43,271 bases of DNA from Betaproteobacteria bacterium (lineage in GTDB: Bacteria > Pseudomonadota > Gammaproteobacteria > Burkholderiales > SG8-41), in NCBI GenBank assembly GCA_028292435.1, contig JAQGMI010000045.1:1-43271 (forward strand), in the 5' to 3' direction. The position numbers were made by a program, and so were the translations under genes. Positions 1 through 8,718 of this stretch are shown one piece after another; position 1 is the stretch's first letter; each line of letters begins with the position of its first letter. The notes beneath the pieces were generated by a model. That model saw only the letters and a list, made by a program, of their open reading frames with translations, was not told the DNA's origin and ran no database searches.

Positions 1-1544
1 GCGTGATCGATCAGCAGATTCGGAATCGCGCCATAGCCGTATTCGAATTCGCCGCTCGGGGTGACGCCCTGGAATGTCGCGGGGTCGGCGCCGTTCTGCA
101 TGGCTTCGGGACGCACGGAGGCCAGGATCGACTGCCCCGAGATGCGCATATGCAAACCGGTCAGGTTGTTGTTCGCATCGAACCCGCCAACCAGTTTGCA
201 CTGGGTGACCGGATGATAGCGGCCCTGGGTCATGTCTTCTTCGCGCGTCCACAACAATTTCACCGGCGTGCCGGGCATCTGCTTCGCAATCAACACGGCC
301 TGGCGCACGAAATCGTGAAACGCGCCGCGCCGGCCGAAGGCGCCGCCGAGCAGGAATTTGTAGACATCGCATTTGTCCGCCGGCAGGCCGGATGCGCCGA
401 GCACCGCCGCAAACGCGGCTTCGCCGTTTTGCGTGCCGCACCACACTTCGCATTTTTCCGGCGTGTAACGCGCCGTCGCATTCATCGGCTCCATCGGCGC
501 GTGGTTCAGGTACGGATACGCGTAAACCGCTTCGACTTTTTTCGCGGCGCCGGCAAGTGCCGCCTTCGCGTCACCGTTCTTGTTGCCGACGAACGCCTGG
601 TCGGCGTCGAGCCCGGCTTTGAGGATCTCGGCGATTGACGCGCTTGAAACTTTCGCGTTCTCACCTTCGTCCCACACGATCGGCAGCGCATCCATCGCAA
701 CCTTGGCCTGCCACCAGGTATCGGCGACGACGGCGACCGCGGTGTCGCCAACCTGCACGACTTTCTTGACGCCTTTCATCTTCTCGACCTTGGCGGCATC
801 GAAACTCTTCACTTTGCCGCCGAACACCGGGCATTCCTTGATCGTCGCATTCAGCATGCCGGGCATCTTGAAGTCGACGCCGTAAACCGCTTTGCCGGTC
901 AGCTTCTCGACCGTGTCCAGTCGGTTGATCGGCTGGCCGATGATCTTCCACGTTTTAGGATCCTTGAGCGGCACGTCCTTCGGCGGTGTAATCCGCGCGG
1001 CGGCTTCGGCAACCTTGCCGTACGTCGTCGTGCGGCCGGAAGACGTGTGCGTGATCACACCTTTACTGACGGTGCACTCGGACGCGGGCACCTTCCAGCC
1101 ATCGGCTGCGGCCTGCACCAGCATGACCCGCGCGGTCGCGCCGCCGCGGCGCACATATTCGTTCGACTCGCGAATGCCGCGGCTGCCGCCCGTCGAGAAA
1201 TCGCCCCACACGCGCTTGCGCGCGACGCTCTGGCCGGGCGTCGGATATTCAGTCGTTACTTTCGTCCAGTCGCATTCGAGTTCTTCGGCGACCATCTGCG
1301 CGAGGCCGGTAAGCGTGCCCTGGCCCATCTCGGTACGCGCGATGCGCACGACGACAGTTTCGTCCGGACGGATGACCACCCACGCGTTGACTTCAGGCGC
1401 GCCATCCGCGGCGCGGACCACGGCGGGGCCGAACGGAATGTTGAGGCCGAGCGCGAGACCGCTGCCGACGGCTGCGGAGCCGATGACGATCTGGCGGCGG
1501 CGCAGGTTAGGTTGACTCGCGACCTTTGCTTTTTTCGTTGTCAT
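1..1544 (-). CDS. Molybdopterin-binding large subunit of an IorB-type xanthine oxidase-family hydroxylase, C-terminus cut by window edge
   Basis: The reading frame is open from the ATG at 1544 to the left edge, giving 514 residues and no stop. A twin-arginine-like signal (RRRQIVIG, residues 15-22, followed by a small hydrophobic stretch) points to Tat export of a folded cofactor enzyme. Cofactor motifs are TEMGQG (71-76) and GGAFGRRG (400-407), the latter typical of the molybdopterin cytosine dinucleotide site. Both fit the isoquinoline 1-oxidoreductase beta / aldehyde oxidase family, whose members run about 700-770 aa, so roughly a third is missing. An AGGA ribosome site precedes the start, only 12 bases after the 2Fe-2S subunit gene, so the two are co-translated. 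The enzyme should hydroxylate an N-heterocycle or oxidise an aldehyde using water. The substrate is unknown, and electrons probably leave through the small subunit to a cytochrome. Confidence 0.9.
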   Translation of the reverse strand, partial: MTTKKAKVASQPNLRRRQIVIGSAAVGSGLALGLNIPFGPAVVRAADGAPEVNAWVVIRPDETVVVRIARTEMGQGTLTGLAQMVAEELECDWTKVTTEYPTPGQSVARKRVWGDFSTGGSRGIRESNEYVRRGGATARVMLVQAAADGWKVPASECTVSKGVITHTSSGRTTTYGKVAEAAARITPPKDVPLKDPKTWKIIGQPINRLDTVEKLTGKAVYGVDFKMPGMLNATIKECPVFGGKVKSFDAAKVEKMKGVKKVVQVGDTAVAVVADTWWQAKVAMDALPIVWDEGENAKVSSASIAEILKAGLDADQAFVGNKNGDAKAALAGAAKKVEAVYAYPYLNHAPMEPMNATARYTPEKCEVWCGTQNGEAAFAAVLGASGLPADKCDVYKFLLGGAFGRRGAFHDFVRQAVLIAKQMPGTPVKLLWTREEDMTQGRYHPVTQCKLVGGFDANNNLTGLHMRISGQSILASVRPEAMQNGADPATFQGVTPSGEFEYGYGAIPNLLIDH

Positions 1545-1556
1545 GGCGGCGGTCCT

Positions 1557-2006
1557 TTAGGCTTTGGCGGCGGCGTGGATCGCGTCGCGCACTTGTTGGA
1601 AGGTGCCGCAACGGCAGATGTTGGTCATCGCGCTGTCGATGTCGCCATCGGTGGGCTTCGGTTTGCTGTTGAGCAGCGCGGTCGCCGCCATGATCATGCC
1701 GGACTGACAGTAGCCGCATTGCGGCACTTCGTGTTCGAGCCAGGCTTTCTGCACTTTGGTGAGCACGCCGTTCTGGGCGAGCCCTTCGATCGTGGTGATT
1801 TTTTTGCCTTGCACCGCGGCGACGGGCATCACGCACGAACGCACCGCAGCGCCATCGATGTGAACCGTGCACGAGCCGCACTGCGCAATGCCGCAGCCGT
1901 ACTTGGTGCCGGTCAGGCCGACCTGCTCGCGAATCGCCCACAACAGAGGTGTGGACGGATCGACATCGACTTCCTGATTCTTGCCGTTGATATTGAGCGT
2001 TGCCAT
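1557..2006 (-). CDS. (2Fe-2S)-binding small subunit of the molybdenum hydroxylase (IorA/CoxS type)
   Basis: This 149-aa protein carries the two [2Fe-2S] clusters that pass electrons from the molybdenum centre. The plant-ferredoxin-like cluster uses C38, C43, C46 and C58 (CGIAQCGSC motif). The second, helical cluster uses C97, C100 (CGYCQSG), C131 and C133 (CRCGT). Length and cysteine spacing match IorA/CoxS/XdhC-type subunits exactly. The ATG at 2006 is chosen because a strong GGAGGGGGA ribosome site sits just upstream and family members begin at this point; upstream in-frame starts lack such a site. The subunit has no signal peptide of its own, so it would be carried out bound to the Tat-exported large subunit. 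A 141-base gap separates it from the MFS gene upstream and could hold its own promoter. Confidence 0.95.
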   Translation of the reverse strand: MATLNINGKNQEVDVDPSTPLLWAIREQVGLTGTKYGCGIAQCGSCTVHIDGAAVRSCVMPVAAVQGKKITTIEGLAQNGVLTKVQKAWLEHEVPQCGYCQSGMIMAATALLNSKPKPTDGDIDSAMTNICRCGTFQQVRDAIHAAAKA

Positions 2007-2147
2007 TTTGCGTCCCCCTCCGGGTGTCATGACTGCGGCTGCTGATTTTTGGCGGTCGGCGCCCGCCGCATACGGCGCCATCGAGGACAGGATTTTAACT
2101 CCGAAAATATCGCTGCGGGGATTCCTGTCGAGCTACTGCCCCGCGCA

Positions 2148-3425
2148 TCAAATCTGCGCCGCAACCAGCCGGCGTCCGCCGCGCGCGCGATAAAGCAGCA
2201 TCAACACAATACTGACGTTGACGAGGTTCCACGCAGTGCCATTGAGGAACGCCGCGCGATACGAACCGGTCAGGTCGAAAATGGCGCCCGACAGCCAGCC
2301 GCCCAGCGCCCTGCCGAACCGCGTCGCCATCAAGATCGTGCCGACGCGCGCGCCGGCTTCTTTCGGCGTGAAGTATTCGCGCACGATCAAGGCATAGCTC
2401 GGCACGATGCCGCCCTGGAACAAACCGAACATCGCCGCCACCACGTACAGCGACGTCACGCCGTTGGCGAACAGGAAACCAAGCAGGGCAACGCCTTGCA
2501 AAACGGAACCCAGCAGCAGCGTGCGCAGCCCACCGATGTGGTCCGAAATCCACCCTGAAACGAGCCGGCTGACGATACCCGTCGCGAGCATCAGCGACAG
2601 CATTTCCGCGCCCCGCGCCGCGCCGAAGCCCAAGTCGCCGCAATACGCAACGATGTGTACTTGCGGCATCGACATCGCGACACAGCACGCAACACCAGCG
2701 ATGCACAACAATACCTGCAGCGCCGCGGGGGAAAATCCGAGCGGCCGCGCCGATGCGGTATTCGCGAAATGCGCGGCGGTGGCTGCCGACAGCTCTTCGG
2801 GCGCTTTGGCGGGCAGCGAATGCGCGGGCGGCCGCCGGCGCAAAACGAGCAATGCCAATGGCAGCATCGAGGCGATGCAAAACATGCCGATGCCGATGTA
2901 CGTCTGGCGCCAGCCGACGGTTTCGATGAAATGCTGCACGATCGGCGACCACACCGCGCCGGCGAGGTAGTTGCCGCTCATGCAGATCGCGATGGCAATG
3001 CCGCGCCGGCGCGAAAACCATTGCGACGTGTCGGCGACGAGCGGCGCGAACGTCGCTGCGCAGCCGAGAAATCCCATCAGCACACCTTGCGCAAGGCTGA
3101 ACTGCCAAATGTTGGCCGCATTCCCGGCGACAATAAAACCGGTGCCGAGAAACACCGCGCCGATAACGACGGGCACCACGACGCCGAAACGGTCGGCGAG
3201 CCGGCCCATCATCACGCCGCCGAGCCCGAAGCCGATCATGGCGAGCATATAGGGCAGCGACGCGTCTCCGCGCGGCACCGCAAATTCAGCCTGAATCTGC
3301 GGCAGCACGACGGCGACGGTGTACATGCCCGAGCCGCCGATCGTCATCAGGATGAGCGAGACGAACAAGCGCGTCCATGCGTATGGCGATTCGATGTCCT
3401 GCGCGGTGGCGAATGGTGTTTTCAT
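2148..3425 (-). CDS. MFS transporter, about 12 membrane segments (oxalate/formate antiporter-like group)
   Basis: The 425-residue product is almost entirely hydrophobic helices, matching the usual 12-TM major facilitator length. The loop between TM2 and TM3 carries GRLADRFG, the classical MFS motif A. QWFSRRRGIAIAICMSGN after TM4 resembles OFA-type and monocarboxylate-type carriers. The second half begins near RPLGFSPAALQVL and has a weaker copy of the loop (VSGWISDHIGGLRT). The ATG at 3425 gives MKTPFATAQDIESPYAW before the first helix; an ATG at 3458 would add 11 residues, and neither has a good ribosome site. It lies between a Bug binding protein upstream and the molybdenum hydroxylase downstream, all leftward. 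It may therefore import the organic acid or heterocycle that the hydroxylase oxidises. The substrate is inferred from context only. Confidence 0.88.
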   Translation of the reverse strand: MKTPFATAQDIESPYAWTRLFVSLILMTIGGSGMYTVAVVLPQIQAEFAVPRGDASLPYMLAMIGFGLGGVMMGRLADRFGVVVPVVIGAVFLGTGFIVAGNAANIWQFSLAQGVLMGFLGCAATFAPLVADTSQWFSRRRGIAIAICMSGNYLAGAVWSPIVQHFIETVGWRQTYIGIGMFCIASMLPLALLVLRRRPPAHSLPAKAPEELSAATAAHFANTASARPLGFSPAALQVLLCIAGVACCVAMSMPQVHIVAYCGDLGFGAARGAEMLSLMLATGIVSRLVSGWISDHIGGLRTLLLGSVLQGVALLGFLFANGVTSLYVVAAMFGLFQGGIVPSYALIVREYFTPKEAGARVGTILMATRFGRALGGWLSGAIFDLTGSYRAAFLNGTAWNLVNVSIVLMLLYRARGGRRLVAAQI

Positions 3426-3489
3426 GTGAGAGGCTGAATTTATATCGCCGGGCGCCATTTTGCACCACGACGGTGTTCGCAGTCGCCGC

Positions 3490-4464
3490 TCAGTCGATGC
3501 GGATGTTCGCGGCTTTGACGACGCGCTCCCAGATCGCCAGCTCTTTTTTGATATGCAGCGCGAGTTCCTCGGGTGTGCTGCCGACCTCACGCGCGCCCAC
3601 GCCCGCGATGCGCGCTTTCATCTCCGGCAGCGCGAGGCTTTTGACGATGTCCTGCTGCAGCCGGTTGATGATAGCTGCGGGCGTGCCCGCGGGTACGACC
3701 ACGCCTTGCCATTCATAGACCTCATAACCCGGGACCCCTGCTTCATCCATGGTCGGCACCTCGGGCAAGGTCGGGTCGCGTTTGAGCGTACTGACGCCGA
3801 GCGGCACCAGACGGCCGGTTTTGAAATGCTCGATCACCGACGGCAAAGTTGCCACCATCACCGCGGTTTCGCCGCCGACGATCGACACCACGGCGGCGCC
3901 CGCCGATTTGTACGGCACATGCGTAACGTTGATGCCGGCCAGATAGTTGAATTGCTCGGCTGCCAGAGAGTTGGCGCTGCCGTTGCCGGCCGACCCGTAA
4001 TTCAAACTCCCCGGCTTTGTTTTGGCGAGCGCGATAAAGGCCTTGACGGTGCGCGCGGGCACCGACGGATGCACCGTGAGCACCAGCGGCACCAGGGTGA
4101 CGAGGCACACGGGGGTGAGGTCTTTTTCGGTGTTATAGGGCAGCTTCGAAAGCAGAAAAGGATTCGCGACATACGCAAGCGTAGCGACACCCAGCGTATA
4201 TCCATCCGGCGCAGACCTCGCAACCAGCCCGATGCCGATGCTGCCCGCCGCACCCGGCCGATTGTCGATCACAACCTGCTGACCGAGCAATTCGGCAAGT
4301 TTCGGCCCGAGTATGCGGAATACCACGTCGGTGGAGCCGCCGGTGCCGAACGGCACGACGATGCGCACCGGCTTGACCGGATAATTTTGGGCGGCGGCGC
4401 CGGCCGCGAAAAAAATAACGGCGCCCGCGAAGAGCCCGCAAGCCCGAAACGTTGTGACCGACAT
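3490..4464 (-). CDS. Bug/TctC-family periplasmic solute-binding protein (1 of 5)
   Basis: The 324-residue protein has a signal peptide (about residues 1-25, ending GAAA before QNYP). It then shows the Bug-family plan of two alpha/beta lobes that close on a carboxylated ligand. Diagnostic motifs are YPVKPVRIVVPFGTGGSTD (first binding loop), NRPGAAGS, APDGYTL and PTMDEAGVPGYE. The second binding loop reads HVPYKSAG rather than the common HVPYKGAG, which could alter ligand contact. A GAGG ribosome site precedes the ATG. Known Bug proteins feed TctA/TctB transporters or act as sensors, binding citrate, aspartate, nicotinate, terephthalate and similar ligands. No TctA or TctB gene is in this window. 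It sits 64 bases before the MFS gene and 72 bases after another Bug gene, all on one strand, so one operon is likely. Confidence 0.95.
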   Translation of the reverse strand: MSVTTFRACGLFAGAVIFFAAGAAAQNYPVKPVRIVVPFGTGGSTDVVFRILGPKLAELLGQQVVIDNRPGAAGSIGIGLVARSAPDGYTLGVATLAYVANPFLLSKLPYNTEKDLTPVCLVTLVPLVLTVHPSVPARTVKAFIALAKTKPGSLNYGSAGNGSANSLAAEQFNYLAGINVTHVPYKSAGAAVVSIVGGETAVMVATLPSVIEHFKTGRLVPLGVSTLKRDPTLPEVPTMDEAGVPGYEVYEWQGVVVPAGTPAAIINRLQQDIVKSLALPEMKARIAGVGAREVGSTPEELALHIKKELAIWERVVKAANIRID

Positions 4465-4536
4465 GAGATTGCCTCGAATGGCGCGCCCGGGATGCAGTCT
4501 GATCGCTGCGAAATTCAGGCGCTGCGAATCGACATC

Positions 4537-5511
4537 CTACTCGGCCTTGATGCCCGCGTCCTTGATGATTTTTGCGTACTTGGCGAATTCGCTGCGCACA
4601 AATGCGGTCAGCTGTGCGGGCGTGCCGCCACCGCCATCGAGACCGAGCTGGCGAAAGCGCTCCTGCATGTCGGGCTGCTTGATCGCGCGCGCGATTTCCG
4701 CATTGAGCTTCGCAATGATTGCGGGCGGCGTGCCGGCAGGCGCATGCATCGAATACCAGCCGTTCGCTTCGTACGCCGGCAAACCCGCTTCGGCAAAAGT
4801 CGGGATCTCGGGCGCTTCGGCCATGCGTGTGCGCCGCGCGACGGCGAGCGCGCGCACGCGGCCCGAGCGAACGAGCGGCAGCAACGCTGCGGTGGTGTCG
4901 ATGGCGAGATCGATTTCACTGCCGATGAGTGCAATGTACGCCGGGCCTGCGCCTTTGTACGGCACGTGCAGCATTTCGACGCCCGCAGCCTGACTGAAAA
5001 CCATCGCGGCCGTGTGCATGACCGAACCGTTGCCGCCCGAGCCGTATTTGAACGCGCCCGGTTTCGCTTTGGCGAGCGTGATGAATTCCTGCACCGATTT
5101 CGCCGGCACTGCGAGATTGATACCCATCACGACGGGCGCGATGCCGAGCAAAGCGATCGGCGCGAAATCCTTGATCGGATCGTAACCAGGGTCTCGATAC
5201 AAATGCGGGCTTACGGCATGCGTCGCAATCGAAGAAATCAATAACGTATAGCCGTCGGCGGGCGCACGCGCGACCAGTGCCGTCGCCAGAGTGCCGCCGG
5301 CGCCCGGCCGGTTTTCGACGATCACCGATTGTCCCCACGCGTCCGTGAATTTCTGGCCGAATACGCGGCCCAGCGTATCGTTGCCGCCGCCAGTCGAAAA
5401 CGGCACCAGCAGGCGAATCGGTTTGTTCGGATAGTCCTGCGCCGGCACCGCAGCCGCGGCCAGCATGGTCAACAACAGCGCCATCAGGCGTCGTACGTTT
5501 GCAAAATACAT
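4537..5511 (-). CDS. Bug/TctC-family periplasmic solute-binding protein (2 of 5)
   Basis: The product is 324 residues with a signal peptide of about 24 (MYFANVRRLMALLLTML, cleavage after VPA). Bug motifs visible are VPFSTGGGNDTLGR, NRPGAGGTLATA, APADGYTLL, LHVPYKGAGPAY and PTFAEAGLPAYEANGWY. The ATG at 5511 is preferred over one 63 bases upstream because AAGGA lies at the right distance and the signal peptide then starts normally. This is the first gene of the leftward block. It diverges from the amidase gene across an 89-base gap. The lobes match the neighbouring Bug protein only at family motifs, so this is an old duplication or separate acquisition rather than a recent copy. Confidence 0.95.
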   Translation of the reverse strand: MYFANVRRLMALLLTMLAAAAVPAQDYPNKPIRLLVPFSTGGGNDTLGRVFGQKFTDAWGQSVIVENRPGAGGTLATALVARAPADGYTLLISSIATHAVSPHLYRDPGYDPIKDFAPIALLGIAPVVMGINLAVPAKSVQEFITLAKAKPGAFKYGSGGNGSVMHTAAMVFSQAAGVEMLHVPYKGAGPAYIALIGSEIDLAIDTTAALLPLVRSGRVRALAVARRTRMAEAPEIPTFAEAGLPAYEANGWYSMHAPAGTPPAIIAKLNAEIARAIKQPDMQERFRQLGLDGGGGTPAQLTAFVRSEFAKYAKIIKDAGIKAE

Positions 5512-5600
5512 TCGTTCATCCTTCGAAAATAAAGCGACTGCTAAAGCAAGCGGCGTGCCTTTTTTGCGCATCATAGCGTGCCGGCACAGTGGTCGTTACA
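5512..5600. promoter_or_regulatory. Divergent intergenic region with a 10-bp palindrome
   Basis: These 89 bases separate the leftward Bug/MFS/hydroxylase block from the rightward amidase block, so promoters for both must lie here or just inside the genes. The perfect palindrome GTGCCGGCAC occupies 5578-5587. It overlaps the region where the leftward TATGAT-like -10 (reverse of 5571-5576) would sit. I could not assign convincing -35/-10 pairs. A shared operator controlling both directions is possible but only inferred. Confidence 0.3.
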
Positions 5601-7073
5601 ATGCCGAACCATCACACGCCGCAGCCAATGAATAACTCAGCCAGCCAAGAATCAAGTAACGGCACCGACGCAGACCTCGCCTACGCGCCCATGCACGAGT
5701 TGGGCGCCCGTTTGCGTAGCGGCGCGCTTACTTCCAGTGCGCTGCTCGACTGTTTCCTGCAACGCATCGCCAGCCTCGATGAAAAGTATCATGCGTTCGT
5801 CGAGGTTTATGCCGACGAAGCGCGTGCCGCGGCGGTCACAGTCGACCGGACATTAAAGAGCGGCAAGACCCAGGGCCCGCTGTTCGGCATTCCGATCGCG
5901 CTCAAAGACCTGGTCGAGGTCGCGGGCAAACGCACGACCGGCGGCTCGATGTACTGGCGCGAGCGCGTGTCGCCCGTCACCGCGACGGTTGCCGGGCGGT
6001 TGAGCGAAGCCGGCATGATCACGCTCGGCAAAACGCATATGGTCGAATTTGCGTTTGGCGCATGGGGCACGAACCAGACGATGGGCACGCCGTGGAATCC
6101 GTGGGATTTAACCACGCCGCGCGCACCCGGCGGTTCGAGCAGCGGGTCGGGCGTTGCAGTCGCCGCCGCACTCGCTCCTGCCGCGCTCGGTAGCGATACC
6201 GGCGGCTCGGTGCGCATTCCGGCAAGTCTCTGCGGCATCGTCGGCTTAAAGACTACGGTCGGCCGCGTCAGCAACTACGGCACGCTCGCGTTGAGCGCCA
6301 CGCTCGATACCGTGGGTCCGATGACGCGCGACGTCGAAGATGCAGCGCTGCTGTTTAACGCCATCCACGGATCCGATCCGCACGATGCAGAGACCTTGCC
6401 GCACCCGCAGGTCGACGCGCTGCGCGAATTGAAGCAAGGCGTCGCCGGCATGCGCTTCGCCGTGTTAACCGACGCCGAACTCGGCGCAATCGATCCGGAG
6501 GTCGCCGCGGCATTTGCGCGCGCACTGGATGTCATGCGCGAGCTTGGCGCGCGCATCGAAACCATCACGCTGCCCGCGCCCTACCTGCGGCTCGCCGAAA
6601 TCGTCGGCAAGATTATCGCCGCCGAAGGATATACGCTGCACCGCAACTGGATCGACCGTGACGATCTGCCGTTCGACCGCGATGTGCGCGATCGCATCCG
6701 CTGGGCAAAAAGCCTGGCAGCCGCCGACTACATTCAGGTTATGGCCGAGCGCAAAGCGCTGGTTCGGGAAACCGATGCAAGGCTGCGCGAATTCGACGCG
6801 CTGCTGCTGCCGACGACGCCTTTGCCCGCGGTGCCGCTTATCGAAATCGATCAAGGCAAAGCACCGATGAGTCTGCTGACGCGCCCGATCAACCTGCTCG
6901 ATCTCTGTGCGTTGTCGCTGCCCTGCGGTTTTACTAAGGGCGGTTTGCCGGTTTCGCTGCAGATCGCCGGACGCGGTTACGACGAGGCGCGCATCCTGCG
7001 CATCGGCTGGGCGTACGAGAACGCGACGGAATGGCATCACAAGCGGCCGCCTTCAAGCCCGCTCGCAAAGTAA
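5601..7073 (+). CDS. Amidase-signature family hydrolase (amidase / Asp-tRNA amidotransferase A-like)
   Basis: This 490-residue cytoplasmic enzyme hydrolyses an amide bond to a carboxylic acid plus ammonia or amine. The Ser-cisSer-Lys triad is complete, counted from the ATG at 5601: K102 in ALKD, S179 in GGSSSGS and S203 in GSDTGGSVRIP. The 24-residue spacing between the serines matches the family. The length fits stand-alone amidases, and no GatB or GatC gene is near, so a role in tRNA amidation is unlikely. The start is uncertain. GTG 5589, ATG 5601 and ATG 5628 are all in frame without a clear ribosome site, and the conserved part begins near residue 30. It heads a rightward block and is followed after 53 bases by a CoA ligase. 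An amide-to-acid-to-acyl-CoA sequence is therefore a reasonable inference. Confidence 0.93.
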   Translation: MPNHHTPQPMNNSASQESSNGTDADLAYAPMHELGARLRSGALTSSALLDCFLQRIASLDEKYHAFVEVYADEARAAAVTVDRTLKSGKTQGPLFGIPIALKDLVEVAGKRTTGGSMYWRERVSPVTATVAGRLSEAGMITLGKTHMVEFAFGAWGTNQTMGTPWNPWDLTTPRAPGGSSSGSGVAVAAALAPAALGSDTGGSVRIPASLCGIVGLKTTVGRVSNYGTLALSATLDTVGPMTRDVEDAALLFNAIHGSDPHDAETLPHPQVDALRELKQGVAGMRFAVLTDAELGAIDPEVAAAFARALDVMRELGARIETITLPAPYLRLAEIVGKIIAAEGYTLHRNWIDRDDLPFDRDVRDRIRWAKSLAAADYIQVMAERKALVRETDARLREFDALLLPTTPLPAVPLIEIDQGKAPMSLLTRPINLLDLCALSLPCGFTKGGLPVSLQIAGRGYDEARILRIGWAYENATEWHHKRPPSSPLAK

Positions 7074-7126
7074 ATTGCCTGTTGCGGTAGAATCGCGCGT
7101 TCGTTCCGCGTTGATTCCACAATCCC

Positions 7127-8707
7127 ATGAACCGTCTTGAGCAAGAGGTACCGTACGCGAGCCTGCCCGCGCTCGTCGATGGCGCAGCGGAGCGCTTCGG
7201 CGACGCAACCTTGTGGGTATCGATCGATGACAGCACGCGGATTTCGTTTCACGAATTCGCCAGGCTGACACTGAAATGCGCGAATGCGCTCAACGCACTC
7301 GGCGTCGGGAACGGCACGCACGTCGCCGTCATGCTGCCCAACGTACCCGCTTATGTCGTGACCTGGATGGCACTCGCGCGCCTGGGCGCCGTCATGGTGC
7401 CGGTCAATACGCAATACAAGCCGCGCGAGCTCGAGTACGTATTGCAGGACAGCGATACCAGCTTTCTCGTCATCGACGAAGCCTGCCTGTCCACGTTCGA
7501 AGAAATCGGCAATCGTGACGCGCTGGTGCCGCCGACGCAACTCGTCGTTTACGGCGCGCTCGATTGCAAACTCAACTGGCAGCGCGTGGTCGATGCGGCG
7601 CCGGCGAATCCACTTAAGTGGCCGCAGCCAACCGTCGACACGCTCATGAGCATCCAGTTCACCTCGGGCAGCACCGGGTTTCCGAAGGGCTGCATGCTCA
7701 CTCAGGACTATTGGCTCGTGCTGGGCTGGGTTCGCTCGCACCAGGGGCCAGCGCCCAAACGCATGCTGATCGACAAGCCGCTCTCGTACATGGGCGGCAA
7801 GTGGCGATTCCTGATCTGCCTCTTCATGGGCGCGACTGCGTACGTGGCGCTGCGATTCAGCCTGACCGGGTTGCAGCAGCGTCTCGTCGATCACGACATC
7901 GATTTTTTCTCGGTCACCGATGCGGTGGCCAAGTTGCCTGAATTACCTGCCGTTTCCAAATTGAACATCGCGTGGATTTCGAGCGGCGGGCTGAGCAAGG
8001 GCCTGCACCAGCCGCTCGAACAGAAATTCAATGCGCCCGTTCGCGAACTGTACGGCATGACGGAAACCGGCTCGACGATTTACCTGCCGATCGCCGACAC
8101 GGCCATGGTGGGCTCGGGTTCGTGCGGCCTGCCCGCGCCGTATCGCGATTGCCGCATCGTCGGCCCTGACGGCAACGACGTTGCGCAAGGCGCTGTCGGC
8201 GAGCTTTGGGTCAAAGGCCGCGGCATCCTGCAAGCGTATTACAACAAGCCCGACGCGACGCGCAGCGCGTTTGCCGGCGAGTGGTTTCGCACCGGCGATC
8301 TCTTCCGTCAGGATGCGAACGGTTACTTTTATATCGAAGGCCGCATCAAGGATTCGATCCGCCGCAGCGGCGAAAACATTTCCGCGCGCGAAATCGAGGC
8401 GGTTGCCGCCGGCATCTCAGGCGTGCTCGAAACTGCGGCGGTCGGCGTACCCGACGAAAAGCGCGGCGAGGAAGTGAAACTTTACGTCGTGCTGCAGCCG
8501 GGGTTCTCGAGCGAACAGGTCACGCCCTCGCAGGTCATCGCGTATTGCGAAGACAAGCTTGCCGCCTTTAAGCTGCCGCGCTATATCGAATACCTCGCCG
8601 ATTTTCCGCGCACGACCTCGGGCAAAATCGCCAAGCATCAACTCGACGCGAGCGCCGGCAGCCGGCGCAAAGTGTTCGACCGCAGCGCCAACGCATGGCA
8701 GTCATGA
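7127..8707 (+). CDS. Acyl-CoA synthetase (AMP-dependent, ANL superfamily)
   Basis: The 526-residue protein activates a carboxylic acid to acyl-CoA through an acyl-AMP. ANL motifs appear in order: the ATP loop FTSGSTGFPKG (178-188), YGMTETG (309-315), WFRTGDL (386-392), the hinge region GRIKDSIRRSGENIS and the C-terminal catalytic lysine K500 in TTSGK. The binding pocket between residues 215 and 300 does not match any characterised ligase that I recognise. The overall layout resembles carnitine/crotonobetaine-CoA ligase (CaiC-like) and medium-chain or aromatic acyl-CoA ligases. It lies between the amidase and a thiolase-fold gene, 11 bases before the latter. It probably supplies the CoA ester used by the thiolase/DUF35 pair. 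A TAGAAT hexamer lies 35 bases upstream but has no matching -35. Confidence 0.93.
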   Translation: MNRLEQEVPYASLPALVDGAAERFGDATLWVSIDDSTRISFHEFARLTLKCANALNALGVGNGTHVAVMLPNVPAYVVTWMALARLGAVMVPVNTQYKPRELEYVLQDSDTSFLVIDEACLSTFEEIGNRDALVPPTQLVVYGALDCKLNWQRVVDAAPANPLKWPQPTVDTLMSIQFTSGSTGFPKGCMLTQDYWLVLGWVRSHQGPAPKRMLIDKPLSYMGGKWRFLICLFMGATAYVALRFSLTGLQQRLVDHDIDFFSVTDAVAKLPELPAVSKLNIAWISSGGLSKGLHQPLEQKFNAPVRELYGMTETGSTIYLPIADTAMVGSGSCGLPAPYRDCRIVGPDGNDVAQGAVGELWVKGRGILQAYYNKPDATRSAFAGEWFRTGDLFRQDANGYFYIEGRIKDSIRRSGENISAREIEAVAAGISGVLETAAVGVPDEKRGEEVKLYVVLQPGFSSEQVTPSQVIAYCEDKLAAFKLPRYIEYLADFPRTTSGKIAKHQLDASAGSRRKVFDRSANAWQS

Positions 8708-8718
8708 TCGGTTAAGCA

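Noticed and set aside
3..638. Long forward open frame at the left edge
   Set aside because: It lies opposite the molybdenum hydroxylase large subunit, whose protein has clear family motifs; the forward frame has none and is a GC-rich shadow.
3460..5244. 594-aa forward frame across two Bug genes
   Set aside because: Composition is Arg/His/Gly-rich with no motif, and both opposite-strand genes have signal peptides, ribosome sites and family motifs.
5601..7073. GatA subunit of tRNA amidotransferase
   Set aside because: No gatB or gatC lies near, and the context is catabolic, so a stand-alone amidase is more likely.
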